This document shows, piece by piece, positions 28,572 through 40,459 of a stretch of 64,000 nt of DNA. Where the stretch lies: assembly GCF_003533305.1 (NCBI RefSeq), contig NZ_DOEH01000023.1, positions 62,001-126,000 on the forward strand. Direction: 5' to 3'. Below the pieces are notes generated by a model. The model searched no databases. It was not told the origin of the DNA and saw only the letters and a list, made by a program, of their open reading frames with translations. The position numbers and the translations under genes were made by a program. The number at the start of each line of letters is the position of its first letter. Position 1 is the stretch's first letter. This stretch comes from Providencia sp. (GTDB lineage Bacteria > Pseudomonadota > Gammaproteobacteria > Enterobacterales > Enterobacteriaceae).

Positions 28572-29420
28572 TCAAGTGCTTAGCTTGGCTAATAGTACGC
28601 CAAATAGAATAATTACGCAGGCTGTTACACGCATTAGGTTGAATTTCTCTTTTAAAAACACAATAGATAAAAACATCGCAAATAAAACGCTAGTTTCTCT
28701 AATTGCAGCCACAATGACGATAGGAGCTTGGCTCATTGCCCATATGACGATGCCATAGCTTAATAGCTGCATCAATCCACCAAATAATCCTGAACGCCAA
28801 TATTGCTGTATACCTTGAAAGAGTGTATTGCGGTATTTTATGATTCCAGGAACCATTAATACGATACCATTTAACAGGAATAGCCAAAGGGTATAGACGA
28901 TAGGATCTTCACTGGCTCTTGAACCATACCCATCAGATAGGGTATAGCAGGCGGTAAAAAATGCAGTGCATAAGGCAAAAGCTAATGCTTTTCCTTTGAT
29001 ATTTAAAGTGAACTTTTTTCCTGCAAAAGCAATGATAACTACCCCAGAAATAATTAATAGAATACCAATTAAGCCCATGAAAGAGATAAGATCATTAAAA
29101 AGGACTGCACTGAGTATTGCCGTAATTAAAGGTGCTGAACCCCTTGAAATGGGGTAAATTTGACTTAAGTCACCATGGGTATAGGCCTGACTTAAAAAAT
29201 AGGTATAACCAATATGAAAAATGACCGACAAAATAAGCCAACGGATAGCATTAGGGGAGGGAAGTCCGAACCAAAACAAGGCTGGAATAGTTAAGATCCC
29301 TGCAAAAAATGAAATCATGACTAAACCAAAAAAACGGTCATTACCAAATTTAACTAAGGCATTCCAACTTGCATGACAAAGTGCAGCGACTAGAACAGCA
29401 AGTAAAACATAAGTAGTCAT
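28572..29420 (-). CDS. EamA/DMT-family transporter
   Basis: 282 residues with ten predicted hydrophobic helices in two EamA halves (the first includes SWNALVKFGNDR, the second GKALAFALCTAFFTACYTLSDG). Inner-membrane drug/metabolite transporter; substrate unknown. It points toward the TetR operon and ends at the shared terminator. Whether it belongs to the same metabolic unit is unclear. Confidence 0.85.
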   Translation of the reverse strand: MTTYVLLAVLVAALCHASWNALVKFGNDRFFGLVMISFFAGILTIPALFWFGLPSPNAIRWLILSVIFHIGYTYFLSQAYTHGDLSQIYPISRGSAPLITAILSAVLFNDLISFMGLIGILLIISGVVIIAFAGKKFTLNIKGKALAFALCTAFFTACYTLSDGYGSRASEDPIVYTLWLFLLNGIVLMVPGIIKYRNTLFQGIQQYWRSGLFGGLMQLLSYGIVIWAMSQAPIVIVAAIRETSVLFAMFLSIVFLKEKFNLMRVTACVIILFGVLLAKLST

Positions 29421-29648
29421 AATAAAAACGTATTGCTAAACGGTGAGGTTAGTATTGCTGATCCCCATTGTTTTGTGAAGCGCTTGGCAGCATTATTCGG
29501 AGATAGTGTTTGGAATCGAAAAATTTTGCGAAACGGTATGTAGATTTAAAATCGTTTATGGTTACAAACTCACTTAACCGTGTATTTTTAATGAGAAGTC
29601 AGAATAATAAATGGCTTAAATCGCAATAATATTAAAATAATTAATTTA

Positions 29649-29678
29649 TTGTTTATTTTTACAAAAGTTGTCTATAGT
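29649..29678 (+). promoter_or_regulatory. Candidate nhaA promoter
   Basis: TTGTTT, 18-nt spacer, TATAGT, about 145 nt before nhaA. The rest of the 403-bp gap between the EamA gene and nhaA shows no gene. Confidence 0.4.
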
Positions 29679-29823
29679 AAAATTAACTAATTGTTATCAT
29701 TTCTAGTGATCTTTAACACGAATAAATCGAAAATAACGAATTATTATGGATAAATAAACGACTTTTTACGAATTGATAATTAGCATATTATTAACATATC
29801 AAAAATATTTTGAGGTTAAATAT

Positions 29824-30996
29824 ATGACAGCAATTATTCGTAAGTTTTTAAGGTTAGAAGCAGCAGGAGGATTACTCCTGATTATTGCTGCCATAGTCGC
29901 ATTGATGATGGCTAATTCGCCACTTCAAGGGGCTTATCAGCAATTTTTAGATATACCTGTATCGATCAAAATATCCACTTTTGGTTTGGATAAGCCATTG
30001 ATTCTCTGGATTAATGACTTCCTAATGGCAATTTTTTTCCTTGTTGTTGGTCTTGAAGTTAAACGTGAGTTATTGGAAGGATCGTTAGCAGGGCGTGATA
30101 AAGCTATATTTCCAGCAGTTGCTGCACTGGGTGGCATGATTGCACCAGCTTTGATTTACCTATTATTTAATGGGGCAGATGAGATAACAAAGCAGGGGTG
30201 GGCAATTCCTGCGGCAACGGATATTGCATTTGCATTGGGCGTGATGGCGTTATTAGGTAAACGTGTACCAACAGAGCTTAAAGTATTTTTATTAGCATTA
30301 GCAATTATTGATGACCTTGGCGTTATTGTCATTATCGCCTTTTTCTATACAAGCTCTGTATCGGTTATCGCTCTTGGGCTTGCGGCGTTATGTATTGCAG
30401 CACTGTGTGCAATGAACTGGCGACGAGTTGAAAATACAGCAGCATATTTGGTTATTGGATTAATATTATGGGTATGTATTCTTAAATCAGGCGTTCATGC
30501 AACTTTAGCGGGGGTCATCGTTGGTTTCTTAATTCCATTACGTGGCACTAATGATACTAAGCCATCTGAAGAGCTAGAGCATGTATTACATCCGTGGGTT
30601 GTTTATTTAATTTTACCTATTTTTGCTTTTGCAAACTCAGGGGTATCATTAAATGGGATAACTTTAGACGGTTTAATGAGCCCATTACCATTAGGTGTTG
30701 CCGCAGGTCTTTTGTTAGGTAAACCAATTGGGATCTTTTTGTTTAGTTGGGTTTCGATAAAACTTGGGTTGGCAAAATTACCAGCATCAATTAACCTGAA
30801 ACAAGTTTTTGCTGTTTCGGTACTGTGTGGGATCGGTTTTACTATGTCTATTTTTATAACAGGCCTCGCATTCGATGGACTTGATGAAGTGTATAGTACC
30901 TACTCAAGACTGGGGATTTTAATTGGTTCGACTGTGGCTGCCTTTTTAGGATATTTCATGTTAAGGGTAGTGTTACCGAAACAAAATAGAGAGTAA
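29824..30996 (+). CDS. nhaA: Na+/H+ antiporter NhaA
   Basis: 390 residues from the ATG at 29824 (GAGG upstream; E. coli 388). An upstream TTG at 29773 is not supported. Multi-pass inner-membrane antiporter; the [13 protein letters not shown] segment holds the paired ion-binding Asp residues (Asp163/164 of E. coli) and [13 protein letters not shown] the TM4 unwound region. Exports Na+/Li+ in exchange for H+ at alkaline pH. Followed by a strong terminator, then nhaR. Confidence 0.96.
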   Translation: MTAIIRKFLRLEAAGGLLLIIAAIVALMMANSPLQGAYQQFLDIPVSIKISTFGLDKPLILWINDFLMAIFFLVVGLEVKRELLEGSLAGRDKAIFPAVAALGGMIAPALIYLLFNGADEITKQGWAIPAATDIAFALGVMALLGKRVPTELKVFLLALAIIDDLGVIVIIAFFYTSSVSVIALGLAALCIAALCAMNWRRVENTAAYLVIGLILWVCILKSGVHATLAGVIVGFLIPLRGTNDTKPSEELEHVLHPWVVYLILPIFAFANSGVSLNGITLDGLMSPLPLGVAAGLLLGKPIGIFLFSWVSIKLGLAKLPASINLKQVFAVSVLCGIGFTMSIFITGLAFDGLDEVYSTYSRLGILIGSTVAAFLGYFMLRVVLPKQNRE

Positions 30997-31065
30997 TTAG
31001 TTGTAAAATTAGTATTTTTACAGAATTTATTAGTAAGAATTTCCGAACTAATCGACTATGATGTA

Positions 31066-31099
31066 CCCGCAGTATGTGTTTTGCATACTGCGGGTTTTT
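31066..31099 (+). terminator. Intrinsic terminator between nhaA and nhaR
   Basis: CCCGCAGTATG with CATACTGCGGG (11 bp), 7-nt loop, TTTTT. It makes nhaR largely dependent on its own promoter or read-through. Confidence 0.92.
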
Positions 31100-31187
31100 A
31101 AATATCACTCCTGAAAAAAGGAGCGCAGGTAAAATCGTATGGTCAATAGTTGTTATACTGGTTATTGGTGATACAAAAGGAATCGAT

Positions 31188-32111
31188 ATGCGGGTTTCAC
31201 ATCTTAATTATAATCACCTTTACTACTTTTGGCATGTGTGTAAAGAAGGTTCTGTTGTCGGAGCAGCTGAAGCACTTTATCTGACTCCTCAGACGATTAC
31301 AGGGCAAATTAAAGCACTTGAAGAGCGCTTAGGCGGTAAGTTATTTAAACGCCAAGGGCGAGGTTTAGTGCCTTCAGAGCTTGGGCAACTCATTTTTCGC
31401 TATGCAGATAAAATGTTTATGCTTAGTCAGGAAATGTTAGATATCGTTAACTACAGTCGAGAATCAAATCTTTTATTTGATGTTGGTGTTGCTGACGCAT
31501 TATCTAAACGTTTAGTTAGTCGAGTATTAGAAACAGCTGTTGTCGAGCATGAACAAATTCATTTACGTTGTTTTGAATCAACGCATGAATTATTACTTGA
31601 GCAGCTTAGTCAGCACAAATTGGATATGATTTTATCGGATTGTCCTGTGGATTCATCGCAACAAGAAGGGCTATTCTCTGTTAAATTAGGAGAGTGTAGC
31701 GTAAGCTTTTTTTGTCGACAGCCCGTACCTAAAAAACCATTTCCAGAATGTCTTGAAGAGCGCCGCTTATTGATCCCGGGCCGTCGTTCAATGTTAGGGC
31801 GTCATTTATTAACCTGGATACGTAATAAAAATTTACAAGTTGAAGTGTTAGGGGAATTTGATGATGCAGCACTGATGAAAGCATTTGGCATGTACCATAA
31901 TGCAATATTTGTGGCGCCATCTTTATATGCTCTCGATATTTTTGCAGATAATGAAGTGCAAGAGATTGGGCGATTAGATAGTGTAAAAGAAGAGTATTAT
32001 GTTATTTTTGCTGAGAGAATGATCCAACATCCAGCAGTACAACGTGTCTGTAATAAAGATTTTTCTGATTTGTTTTCAGCACCATTCGATAACTTAGAAC
32101 AAAAAATTTAG
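31188..32111 (+). CDS. nhaR: LysR-type activator NhaR
   Basis: 307 residues from the ATG at 31188 (AAGGA 7 nt upstream); an ORF start at 31074 would lie inside the nhaA terminator. LysR helix-turn-helix at the N-terminus ([20 protein letters not shown], then [21 protein letters not shown]) and a ligand-binding C-domain nearly identical in pattern to E. coli NhaR. Activates nhaA in response to Na+. Confidence 0.96.
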   Translation: MRVSHLNYNHLYYFWHVCKEGSVVGAAEALYLTPQTITGQIKALEERLGGKLFKRQGRGLVPSELGQLIFRYADKMFMLSQEMLDIVNYSRESNLLFDVGVADALSKRLVSRVLETAVVEHEQIHLRCFESTHELLLEQLSQHKLDMILSDCPVDSSQQEGLFSVKLGECSVSFFCRQPVPKKPFPECLEERRLLIPGRRSMLGRHLLTWIRNKNLQVEVLGEFDDAALMKAFGMYHNAIFVAPSLYALDIFADNEVQEIGRLDSVKEEYYVIFAERMIQHPAVQRVCNKDFSDLFSAPFDNLEQKI

Positions 32112-32116
32112 CAGAC

Positions 32117-32144
32117 AAAAAAACCGGCAGAAGCCGGTTTTTTT
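32117..32144. terminator. Bidirectional terminator between nhaR and rpsT
   Basis: CCGGC-AGAA-GCCGG flanked by seven A and seven T, symmetrical, serving the convergent genes. Confidence 0.94.
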
Positions 32145-32163
32145 AGCTAATCAAGAAGCGATA

Positions 32164-32424
32164 TTACATTGCTTTGATTTGAGCAACTAAGTTAGCTTTA
32201 TGACGTGCTGCTTTATTTTTGTGGATCAGGCCTTTAGTAGCATGGCGATCAACAATAGGTTGCATGTCATTGAATGCTTTCTGAGCAGCTTCTTTATCGC
32301 CAGCAGCGATAGCTACGTAAACTTTCTTGATAAAAGTACGTACCATAGAGCGACGGCTAGCGTTATGCTGGCGACGTTTCTCTGATTGAATGGCACGTTT
32401 CTTAGCTGATTTGATATTAGCCAA
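32164..32424 (-). CDS. rpsT: 30S ribosomal protein S20
   Basis: 86 residues (E. coli 87), Lys/Arg-rich, begins [20 protein letters not shown]. Primary 16S-binding protein of the small subunit. The start codon is UUG (plus-strand CAA at 32422-32424), the same rare start as E. coli rpsT, where it is part of S20 autogenous control. GGGAG precedes it. Confidence 0.97.
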   Translation of the reverse strand: MANIKSAKKRAIQSEKRRQHNASRRSMVRTFIKKVYVAIAAGDKEAAQKAFNDMQPIVDRHATKGLIHKNKAARHKANLVAQIKAM

Positions 32425-32472
32425 GTTCCAACTCCCAAATGTATTCTACTGAGGACAATTCAAAGGTCGAGG

Positions 32473-32501
32473 AATATGCCCTCTCGGCCTTCATTTGTCA
32501 A
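32473..32501 (-). promoter_or_regulatory. rpsT promoter
   Basis: On the minus strand TTGACA, a 17-nt GC-rich spacer and CATATT, about 45 nt before the UUG start, in the position of E. coli rpsT P2. The remaining stretch to ribF (to 33034) has no gene; a TATAAT at 33000-33005 is a possible ribF -10. Confidence 0.7.
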
Positions 32502-33034
32502 TGGATTTGTGCAAATAAACATCGTGTACTTCGATATTTATATCGCTGTGAATGGTGCAAGATTCTATCAGTAAAGACAAGAAGAATACAGATCTTAGCG
32601 TGAAAAAAAGCGCAATTGTTTGCAGAAAATGGAAAACATTTTAGATAAAAAATATTTTCTAGCGAGATAGCCTCAGTATTTATGCGGTGGCTGTATGAAA
32701 ACAATACATTTATTGCGTGAATCATAAACAGATAATGTATTTAGTAAATAGCCACAGTAAGAAAAAAAGAAAAAATTAATATTTTTAGAGACCTCAGCGT
32801 AAATTTGTTGTATTGATAATCCATTGGTTATCCCAACATTTTTGAGATCCGTATACTATCAGGTAATATTAGATGAGTTTGAGTAGCATAACTGTTTACA
32901 ATCGAGGTAAAATCTGTTGGTAAATAGTGTGGAGATCAAAAAAATAGGGTTTAATGAAACCTTTTACGAACTTAGGTTAACCTTATGCGTCGTACAGGGT
33001 ATAATCCTGCAATTTCCTCGGTATTGAGCCTGTT

Positions 33035-33973
33035 ATGGAGCTAATTCGCGGTATACAAAATATCCGGGCGCACCATCGTGGTTGCGTACTGACTATTGGT
33101 AATTTTGATGGTGTCCATCGAGGTCACCAGGTATTGCTTCAAAATTTGAAGTTGAAGAGTGCGCAGTTGGGGCTACCCACTGTTGTGATGATTTTTGAGC
33201 CACAGCCTCTTGAATTCTTTATTGGAGATAAAGCACCTGCTCGACTGACACGTCTACGAGATAAAGTAAAATACCTTGCAGATAGTGGTGTTGATTATCT
33301 GTTATGTGTTGAATTTAATCAGCATTTTGCTTCGCTGACACCAAATGAGTTTGTGTCGGACTTATTGGTTAATAAACTAGGCGTAAAATACCTTGCGATT
33401 GGCGATGATTTCCGTTTTGGAAAAAATCGGATGGGCGATTTTACTTTCCTACAGCAAGCGGGTGAGCAATTTGGCTTTGAAGTGGCAAATACTGAAAGCT
33501 TTTGCGATTCAGGGCTACGTATAAGCAGTACGGCAATACGCAAAGCGATTCAAGAAAATGACCTCGCATTAGCGGAAAGTTTACTGGGTCATCCTTATCG
33601 GATTAGTGGGCGTGTTGTACATGGTAATCAGCTTGGGCGAACTATAGGTTTTCCGACAGCAAACCTACCATTAAAACGTTTAGTCACACCAGTCACAGGT
33701 GTGTATGCTGTAGAGGTTCACGGTTTAGGTGATAACCCTCTACCGGGTGTGGCGAATATCGGCACACGACCGACAGTTTCTGGAAAAGGAACACAGTTAG
33801 AAGTACATCTGATTGATACCAACCTTGATTTATATGGGCGTCATATTGATGTAGTGCTACGTAAAAAATTACGTGATGAGCAGCGGTTTGCTTCGTTGGA
33901 AGCGCTGAAGGAGCAAATTGCTAATGATGTCATTGCAGCAAGAGAATACCTCTGTGCAATAGGAATCAAATAA
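33035..33973 (+). CDS. ribF: Bifunctional riboflavin kinase/FAD synthetase
   Basis: 312 residues. The N-terminal FMN adenylyltransferase domain has GNFDGVHRGH and RISSTAIR; the C-terminal riboflavin kinase domain has GRTIGFPTANL. Makes FMN and FAD. First gene of ribF-ileS-lspA-fkpB-ispH as in E. coli, 28 nt before ileS. Confidence 0.97.
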   Translation: MELIRGIQNIRAHHRGCVLTIGNFDGVHRGHQVLLQNLKLKSAQLGLPTVVMIFEPQPLEFFIGDKAPARLTRLRDKVKYLADSGVDYLLCVEFNQHFASLTPNEFVSDLLVNKLGVKYLAIGDDFRFGKNRMGDFTFLQQAGEQFGFEVANTESFCDSGLRISSTAIRKAIQENDLALAESLLGHPYRISGRVVHGNQLGRTIGFPTANLPLKRLVTPVTGVYAVEVHGLGDNPLPGVANIGTRPTVSGKGTQLEVHLIDTNLDLYGRHIDVVLRKKLRDEQRFASLEALKEQIANDVIAAREYLCAIGIK

Positions 33974-34001
33974 TTTAGCGGAAAATTGGAACTGAGAATC
34001 G

Positions 34002-36812
34002 ATGAGTGACTATAAAAATACCCTGAATCTACCAGAAACCGGGTTCCCAATGCGTGGCGATCTCGCCAAACGCGAACCACAGATGTTAGAACGCTGGTAC
34101 AAAGAAAACTTGTATCAGGCAATCCGTAAAGCAAAATTGGGCAAAAAAACCTTTATTCTGCATGATGGCCCTCCATATGCTAACGGTAGTATTCATATTG
34201 GTCACTCAGTTAACAAAATTCTCAAAGATATTATTATTAAATCCAAAGGGCTAGCGGGATTTGATTCCCCATACATCCCAGGTTGGGATTGCCATGGCTT
34301 ACCGATTGAACATAAAGTTGAACAAATCGTTGGTAAACCAGGTGAAAAAGTCTCCGCCGCTGAATTTCGTGCACAGTGCCGCCAATATGCTAAAGAGCAA
34401 ATTGAAGGGCAAAAAGCGGACTTTATGCGCTTAGGTGTGTTAGGCGAGTGGGATAAACCTTACCTGACCATGGATTTTAAAACAGAAGCTCATATCATCC
34501 GAGCATTGGCTAAAACCATTGCGAATGGTCATCTTATTAAAGGTGCTAAGCCTGTTCATTGGTGTACAGCTTGTGGCTCTTCATTGGCTGAAGCGGAAGT
34601 TGAATATTACGATAAAACATCCCCATCTATTTATGTTCGCTTCCCTGCGGTAGATAGCAAAGCGGTATGTGAAAAATTTGGCGTAATGACTGATAAAGTA
34701 CCGTCGTTGGTTATTTGGACTACAACGCCTTGGACTTTGCCTGCTAACCGCGCAATTTCATTAAATCCTGCATTTCAATATAGTTTGATTGAAGCGAATG
34801 GTGAGTTACTGATCCTTGCGACTGATCTTATCGAAGACGTCATGAAAACGGTCGGTATTACATCATGGACTGTTCTCGGTGAATGTGAGGGTAGTGCTCT
34901 TGAATTATTACGTTTCCAACATCCATTTATGGGCTTTGATATCCCTGCGATTTTAGGTGACCACGTTACTTTAGATGCAGGTACAGGGGCTGTGCATACA
35001 GCACCGGGCCATGGTCCAGAAGACTACGTGGTTGGTCAAAAATACGGTTTGGAAACTGCGAATCCAGTCGGACCAAATGGTTGTTTTTTACCTGACACCT
35101 ATCCGACCCTTGATGGCCTATTTGTATTTAAAGCTAATGACGTGATTGTCGAGCTATTAAATGAAAAGGGAGCTTTGCTGTTTAAGCAAGCGATTTCCCA
35201 CAGCTATCCGTGCTGTTGGCGCCATAAAACGCCAGTTATTTTCCGTGCAACACCACAATGGTTCATTGGCATGGATAAAAACGGCTTACGTGAGCAATCA
35301 CTGAAAGAAATTGATATGGTTCAATGGATCCCTGGTTGGGGTCGCGCACGTATTGAATCAATGGTTGAAAACCGCCCAGACTGGTGTATCTCTCGTCAAC
35401 GTACTTGGGGTACTCCAATGTCGTTGTTTGTCCATAAAGAGACGGAAGAGTTACATCCTCGTACTTTAGAGTTGATGGAAGAAGTCGCTAAACGTGTCGA
35501 AGTTGATGGCATTCAAGCATGGTGGGATCTCGACGCAGCTGAGCTATTAGGTGATGACGCTGAAACGTATCGTAAAGTGCCGGATACGCTGGATGTTTGG
35601 TTTGACTCTGGTTCAACACATTTTGCTGTCGTAGACGCTCGTCCAGAGTTTCATGGTAATTCTGCGGATATGTACCTAGAAGGTTCAGATCAGCACCGTG
35701 GCTGGTTTATGTCTTCACTGATGTTATCGACTGCGATGAAAGGTAAAGCGCCTTATCGCCAAGTATTGACCCACGGTTTTACCGTTGATGGTCAAGGTCG
35801 TAAAATGTCCAAGTCATTAGGCAATACTGTTAGCCCGCAAGATGTAATGAATAAGCTAGGTGCAGATATCCTACGCTTATGGGTCGCATCGACAGACTAT
35901 ACTGGCGAAATTGCTGTTTCTGATGAAATCTTGAAACGTGCAGCCGACTCTTATCGTCGTATTCGTAATACTGCACGATTCTTCTTAGCTAATCTAAATG
36001 GCTTTAATCCTGAAACCGATATGGTGAAGGCAGAAGATATGGTGGTTTTAGATAGATGGGCGGTGGGTCGTGCATTAGAAGCTCAAAAAGAGATCACGAA
36101 AGCGTATGAAGCCTGCGATTTCCTCTCTGTTATTCAACGTTTAATGCATTTTTGCTCTATTGAAATGGGTTCTTTCTATCTGGACATCATTAAAGATCGC
36201 CAGTATACAGCGAAAGGTGATAGCCTCGCGCGCCGTAGCTGTCAAACTGCGTTATACCATATCATTGAAGCTCTTGTTCGTTGGGTTGCACCTGTACTTT
36301 CATTTACTTCAGATGAGATTTGGAATGAATTACCGGGTAAACGTTCACAATTTGTATTAACTGAAGAATGGTATGACAAATTATTCGGTTTAGATGCATC
36401 AGAAGAAATGAATGATAGCTTCTGGGCTGAACTATTAGTTATTCGAAGTGAAGTTAATAAAGTATTGGAACAAGCGCGTACAGATAAGCAAATTGGTGGG
36501 TCGTTAGAGGCTGCAGTTACACTGTATGCAGATAAAGAGTTGAGTGAAAAGCTTAATAGTTTAGGCGATGAGCTGCGCTTTGTTTTACTGACATCTCAAG
36601 CGGTTGTTGCAGATATTGCAACTGCGCCAACGGACGCGCAAGACAGTGAACTAGACGGTTTGAAAATTGCCTTTAGTAAAGCAGCTGGTGATAAATGTCC
36701 TCGTTGCTGGCACTATGCTAGCGATATTGGTTCTGCCGCTGATCAGCCAGAGTTATGTGGCCGTTGTGCGACTAACGTAGCCGGTGACGGCGAAGTACGT
36801 AAGTTTGCTTAA
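34002..36812 (+). CDS. ileS: Isoleucyl-tRNA synthetase
   Basis: 936 residues (E. coli 938). Class I signature HIGH ([11 protein letters not shown]), KMSKS loop ([10 protein letters not shown]), the CP1 editing domain with [11 protein letters not shown], and a C-terminal zinc motif CPRCWHYAS...CGRCATNV. The stop overlaps the lspA start (TAATG). Confidence 0.98.
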   Translation: MSDYKNTLNLPETGFPMRGDLAKREPQMLERWYKENLYQAIRKAKLGKKTFILHDGPPYANGSIHIGHSVNKILKDIIIKSKGLAGFDSPYIPGWDCHGLPIEHKVEQIVGKPGEKVSAAEFRAQCRQYAKEQIEGQKADFMRLGVLGEWDKPYLTMDFKTEAHIIRALAKTIANGHLIKGAKPVHWCTACGSSLAEAEVEYYDKTSPSIYVRFPAVDSKAVCEKFGVMTDKVPSLVIWTTTPWTLPANRAISLNPAFQYSLIEANGELLILATDLIEDVMKTVGITSWTVLGECEGSALELLRFQHPFMGFDIPAILGDHVTLDAGTGAVHTAPGHGPEDYVVGQKYGLETANPVGPNGCFLPDTYPTLDGLFVFKANDVIVELLNEKGALLFKQAISHSYPCCWRHKTPVIFRATPQWFIGMDKNGLREQSLKEIDMVQWIPGWGRARIESMVENRPDWCISRQRTWGTPMSLFVHKETEELHPRTLELMEEVAKRVEVDGIQAWWDLDAAELLGDDAETYRKVPDTLDVWFDSGSTHFAVVDARPEFHGNSADMYLEGSDQHRGWFMSSLMLSTAMKGKAPYRQVLTHGFTVDGQGRKMSKSLGNTVSPQDVMNKLGADILRLWVASTDYTGEIAVSDEILKRAADSYRRIRNTARFFLANLNGFNPETDMVKAEDMVVLDRWAVGRALEAQKEITKAYEACDFLSVIQRLMHFCSIEMGSFYLDIIKDRQYTAKGDSLARRSCQTALYHIIEALVRWVAPVLSFTSDEIWNELPGKRSQFVLTEEWYDKLFGLDASEEMNDSFWAELLVIRSEVNKVLEQARTDKQIGGSLEAAVTLYADKELSEKLNSLGDELRFVLLTSQAVVADIATAPTDAQDSELDGLKIAFSKAAGDKCPRCWHYASDIGSAADQPELCGRCATNVAGDGEVRKFA

Positions 36813-37336
36813 TGAAGACACCTATTTGTTCTACCGGTTTGCGTTGGTTATGGTTAACCATTGTGATTATCGTTGCGGATTTAGGTATTAAACAACTCGT
36901 TTTGAGTGACCTTAATTTATACGAACCACATCCGATTACACCATTTTTTAACTTGATGTATGCCCAAAATTTTGGTGCCGCATTTAGTTTCCTCGCTAAT
37001 GAAGGGGGCTGGCAACGTTGGTTCTTTGCAGGTATTGCGATTGGTATCTCTATCATCTTAATGGTGATGATGTATCGTCAAAGTGCACAAAAACGCCTAA
37101 CAAACATTGCTTATGCACTAATTATTGGTGGCGCAATTGGTAACCTATGTGATCGTTTAGTGCATGGTTTTGTTGTCGATTATCTTGATTTTTACGTCGG
37201 CAACTGGCATTACCCTACTTTTAACCTTGCTGATATGGCAATTTGTATCGGTGCTGGTTTAGTTATCATTGAAGGCTTTTTGCCTGATAGAGATAAAACT
37301 AAACAGAGCACGGCCAAGCAGGATAACGTAAAGTAA
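36812..37336 (+). CDS. lspA: Lipoprotein signal peptidase (SPase II)
   Basis: 174 residues, four membrane helices. The two catalytic Asp are in [18 protein letters not shown] and FNLADMAI. Cleaves prolipoproteins before the lipid-modified Cys. The ATG overlaps the ileS stop by 1 nt. Confidence 0.96.
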   Translation: MKTPICSTGLRWLWLTIVIIVADLGIKQLVLSDLNLYEPHPITPFFNLMYAQNFGAAFSFLANEGGWQRWFFAGIAIGISIILMVMMYRQSAQKRLTNIAYALIIGGAIGNLCDRLVHGFVVDYLDFYVGNWHYPTFNLADMAICIGAGLVIIEGFLPDRDKTKQSTAKQDNVK

Positions 37337-37388
37337 GCTAAATAACCGAATGCGATAAAAGACAATAGGTTATAACATGATTACTCAC

Positions 37389-37415
37389 AGCCCGGATGAT
37401 ACCGGGCTGATTTTT
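37389..37415 (+). terminator. Attenuator-like hairpin between lspA and fkpB
   Basis: AGCCCGG with CCGGGCT, 6-nt loop, GA then TTTTT, inside what is one operon in E. coli. It may reduce fkpB-ispH transcription rather than end it. Confidence 0.6.
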
Positions 37416-37438
37416 ATGACAGAAAATAGGTTTGATTT

Positions 37439-37909
37439 ATGTCTACTCAAATACAGGCGCAGAGCTCTGTTCTACTGCATTTCACTCTGAAATTGGAAGA
37501 TGGCTCGACAGCAGATTCTTCACACGCACAAGGAAAGCCTGCGTTGTTTGTCTTAGGGAATGATTCTTTATCTCCTGAACTTGAAACCCAGCTTTTAGGG
37601 CTCAATGAGGGGGAAAAGAAAAGTTTTTCATTACCTGGTGATGCTGTTTTTGGGAAGCATAATCCTGATTTAGTTCAATATTTCTCATTACGTGATTTTA
37701 TTGAAACAGGTATACCTGAAATTGGCACTATTATGTTATTTTCGGCCATGAATGGTAGTGAAATGCCCGGAGTTGTAAAATCAATTGAAGGTGAGTCAAT
37801 TACCGTTGATTTTAATCATCCTCTCGCAGAGCAGCAAATCAGTTTTGATATTGAAGTACTAGAAGTCGACCCGCAATTGGAGAGTCAAAATGCAAATATT
37901 AATGGCTAA
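37439..37909 (+). CDS. fkpB: FKBP-type peptidyl-prolyl isomerase FkpB (SlpA)
   Basis: 156 residues (E. coli 149). FKBP fold with an inserted flap domain (about 70-120), SlyD-like but without the His-rich tail. Ribosome-associated prolyl isomerase/chaperone. The C-terminus runs past the usual end (about eight extra residues, SQNANING) and overlaps ispH by 20 nt, as if an earlier stop codon had been lost. Confidence 0.93.
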   Translation: MSTQIQAQSSVLLHFTLKLEDGSTADSSHAQGKPALFVLGNDSLSPELETQLLGLNEGEKKSFSLPGDAVFGKHNPDLVQYFSLRDFIETGIPEIGTIMLFSAMNGSEMPGVVKSIEGESITVDFNHPLAEQQISFDIEVLEVDPQLESQNANING

Positions 37910-38843
37910 TCCTCGTGGATTCTGTGCTGGTGTAGACCGCGCAATTAGTATTGTAGAAAGAGCATTGGAATTATATGGCGCGCCAATTTATGTTCGACAT
38001 GAAGTGGTTCATAACCGTTATGTTGTTGATGATTTACGTCAACGTGGCGCTATCTTTATTGAAGAAATCGCTGAAGTTCCTGATGGTTCAATTCTGATAT
38101 TTTCAGCTCATGGGGTTTCTCAAGCTATTCGCCAAGAAGCACGCTCACGCGATTTAACGATGTTATTTGATGCAACCTGCCCATTGGTGACTAAAGTTCA
38201 TATGGAAGTTGCTAGAGCAAGTAGAAAAGGGAAAGAAGCTATACTGATTGGTCATGCAGGCCATCCTGAAGTAGAAGGAACTATGGGACAATATAGCAAC
38301 CCAGAGGGGGGAATGTACCTTGTCGAGAGTCCTGAAGATGTTTGGAAGCTAAAAGTTAAAGATGAAAATAATCTACGCTTTATGACGCAAACAACACTTT
38401 CAGTTGATGATACCTCTGATGTAATTGATGCTCTAACGGCCCGTTTCCCGAGTATTGTAGGACCACGTAAAGATGATATCTGTTATGCGACGACAAACCG
38501 ACAAGAAGCCGCGAGAGAGCTCGCAGAGCGCGCAGATATTGTCCTTGTTGTTGGTTCTAAAAACTCCTCAAACTCAAATCGTTTAGCAGAACTTGCTTCA
38601 AGAATGCAAAAGCCTGCGTATTTAATTGATGGTGCAGAAGATATTAAAACTGAATGGTTAGCAGATAAAGAAATTATCGGTTTAACTGCTGGAGCATCGG
38701 CTCCTGATATTTTAGTTCAACAAGTTATTGATAGATTAAAGGAACTTGGTGCTGATTCTGTGGTTGAATTAGAAGGCCGCGAAGAAAATATTGTGTTTGA
38801 AGTGCCAAAAGAATTACGTGTGGAAGTAAAAGAAATTAACTAA
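37890..38843 (+). CDS. ispH: 4-hydroxy-3-methylbut-2-enyl diphosphate reductase
   Basis: 317 residues. Last enzyme of the MEP isoprenoid pathway. The three [4Fe-4S] cysteines are Cys12 (RGFCAGVD), Cys97 (DATCPLV) and Cys198 (DDICYATTN). Start ATG with GGAG; overlaps the fkpB end. Last gene of the ribF operon. Confidence 0.97.
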   Translation: MQILMANPRGFCAGVDRAISIVERALELYGAPIYVRHEVVHNRYVVDDLRQRGAIFIEEIAEVPDGSILIFSAHGVSQAIRQEARSRDLTMLFDATCPLVTKVHMEVARASRKGKEAILIGHAGHPEVEGTMGQYSNPEGGMYLVESPEDVWKLKVKDENNLRFMTQTTLSVDDTSDVIDALTARFPSIVGPRKDDICYATTNRQEAARELAERADIVLVVGSKNSSNSNRLAELASRMQKPAYLIDGAEDIKTEWLADKEIIGLTAGASAPDILVQQVIDRLKELGADSVVELEGREENIVFEVPKELRVEVKEIN

Positions 38844-38866
38844 TTTGCTGTTCAATCTTATTGGTG

Positions 38867-38895
38867 GCCATTTTGCAAAAGCGAAATGGCTTTTT
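38867..38895 (+). terminator. Terminator of the ribF-ispH operon
   Basis: GCCATTTTGC with GCGAAATGGC (10 bp with one G-T), AAAA loop, TTTTT. The following 296 bp to dapB show no gene. Confidence 0.88.
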
Positions 38896-39146
38896 ATTGC
38901 CTATTGAACCACCCATCATCACAACTTTTTCTGATAATTTCTCCTCTTTGTACGGTTTTGTTAATAACTTAAGATTAGTACTAGCGCAATAATGCCATGA
39001 TGGTTAATCTGTCTATTCGTTATATCTCACCTCAGCTGTATTAGCATCGTTTATGGCTTTCTAGTGGCTTTAGGTATAACAACAAATTTTAAGTAAATAT
39101 AAAGTTTTGATTATCTTAACTGGTTAGTCATTATTTATATTTATAG

Positions 39147-40013
<867 letters not shown>

Positions 40014-40209
40014 TTTTTAATTATATATAATCACATTAAAATCAGGCTAATGAGTTATCATTGGCTTGATAACGCTGTCTTGTAATGTATTTATTGTCAT
40101 AACCTGTATTTTATAAAGATATCTCTATTTTTCCCCTTCGGTTTACTCATTAATTGCACTTTATTCTAACTTTAAGCTAGGTTATCATTAATTATTCAAT
40201 TATCTTATA

Positions 40210-40225
40210 TCGCAACCGTTTACCT
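40210..40225 (+). promoter_or_regulatory. PurR box upstream of carAB
   Basis: TCGCAACCGTTTACCT matches most positions of the PurR consensus (ACGCAAACGTTTNCNT). E. coli carAB also has a distal PurR site. The rest of the 446-bp gap before carA is AT-rich promoter region without genes. Confidence 0.6.
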
Positions 40226-40410
40226 ATTCACTATGAGTGCTAGTTTTAATGCTCATGTAACTAAAAAATAGGTAAACAAGCAAAAAGATAAGATAGAATT
40301 GTAAAAAATGCATTTTTTTCTAGACAAGACCTCAACACATCATTAGAATTCGCGCAATTTGCCAAAAATATGATTAAAAACTCATTTTGGCATTGATTTA
40401 GATCGCAAAA

Positions 40411-40448
40411 TCTGAATTAATATGCAGTAATTATGATTTATTATTCTC
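40411..40448 (+). promoter_or_regulatory. Paired ARG boxes over the arginine-regulated carAB promoter
   Basis: Two 18-bp boxes, TCTGAATTAATATGCAGT and TTATGATTTATTATTCTC, separated by 2-3 bp, the standard ArgR spacing. The first is the same as in E. coli car P2 apart from its edge. Confidence 0.8.
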
Positions 40449-40459
40449 TGGAGGGTGTT

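Noticed and set aside
32498..32725. 75-codon minus-strand ORF upstream of rpsT
   Set aside because: It runs into the rpsT promoter, shows no family resemblance and lacks a good ribosome site.
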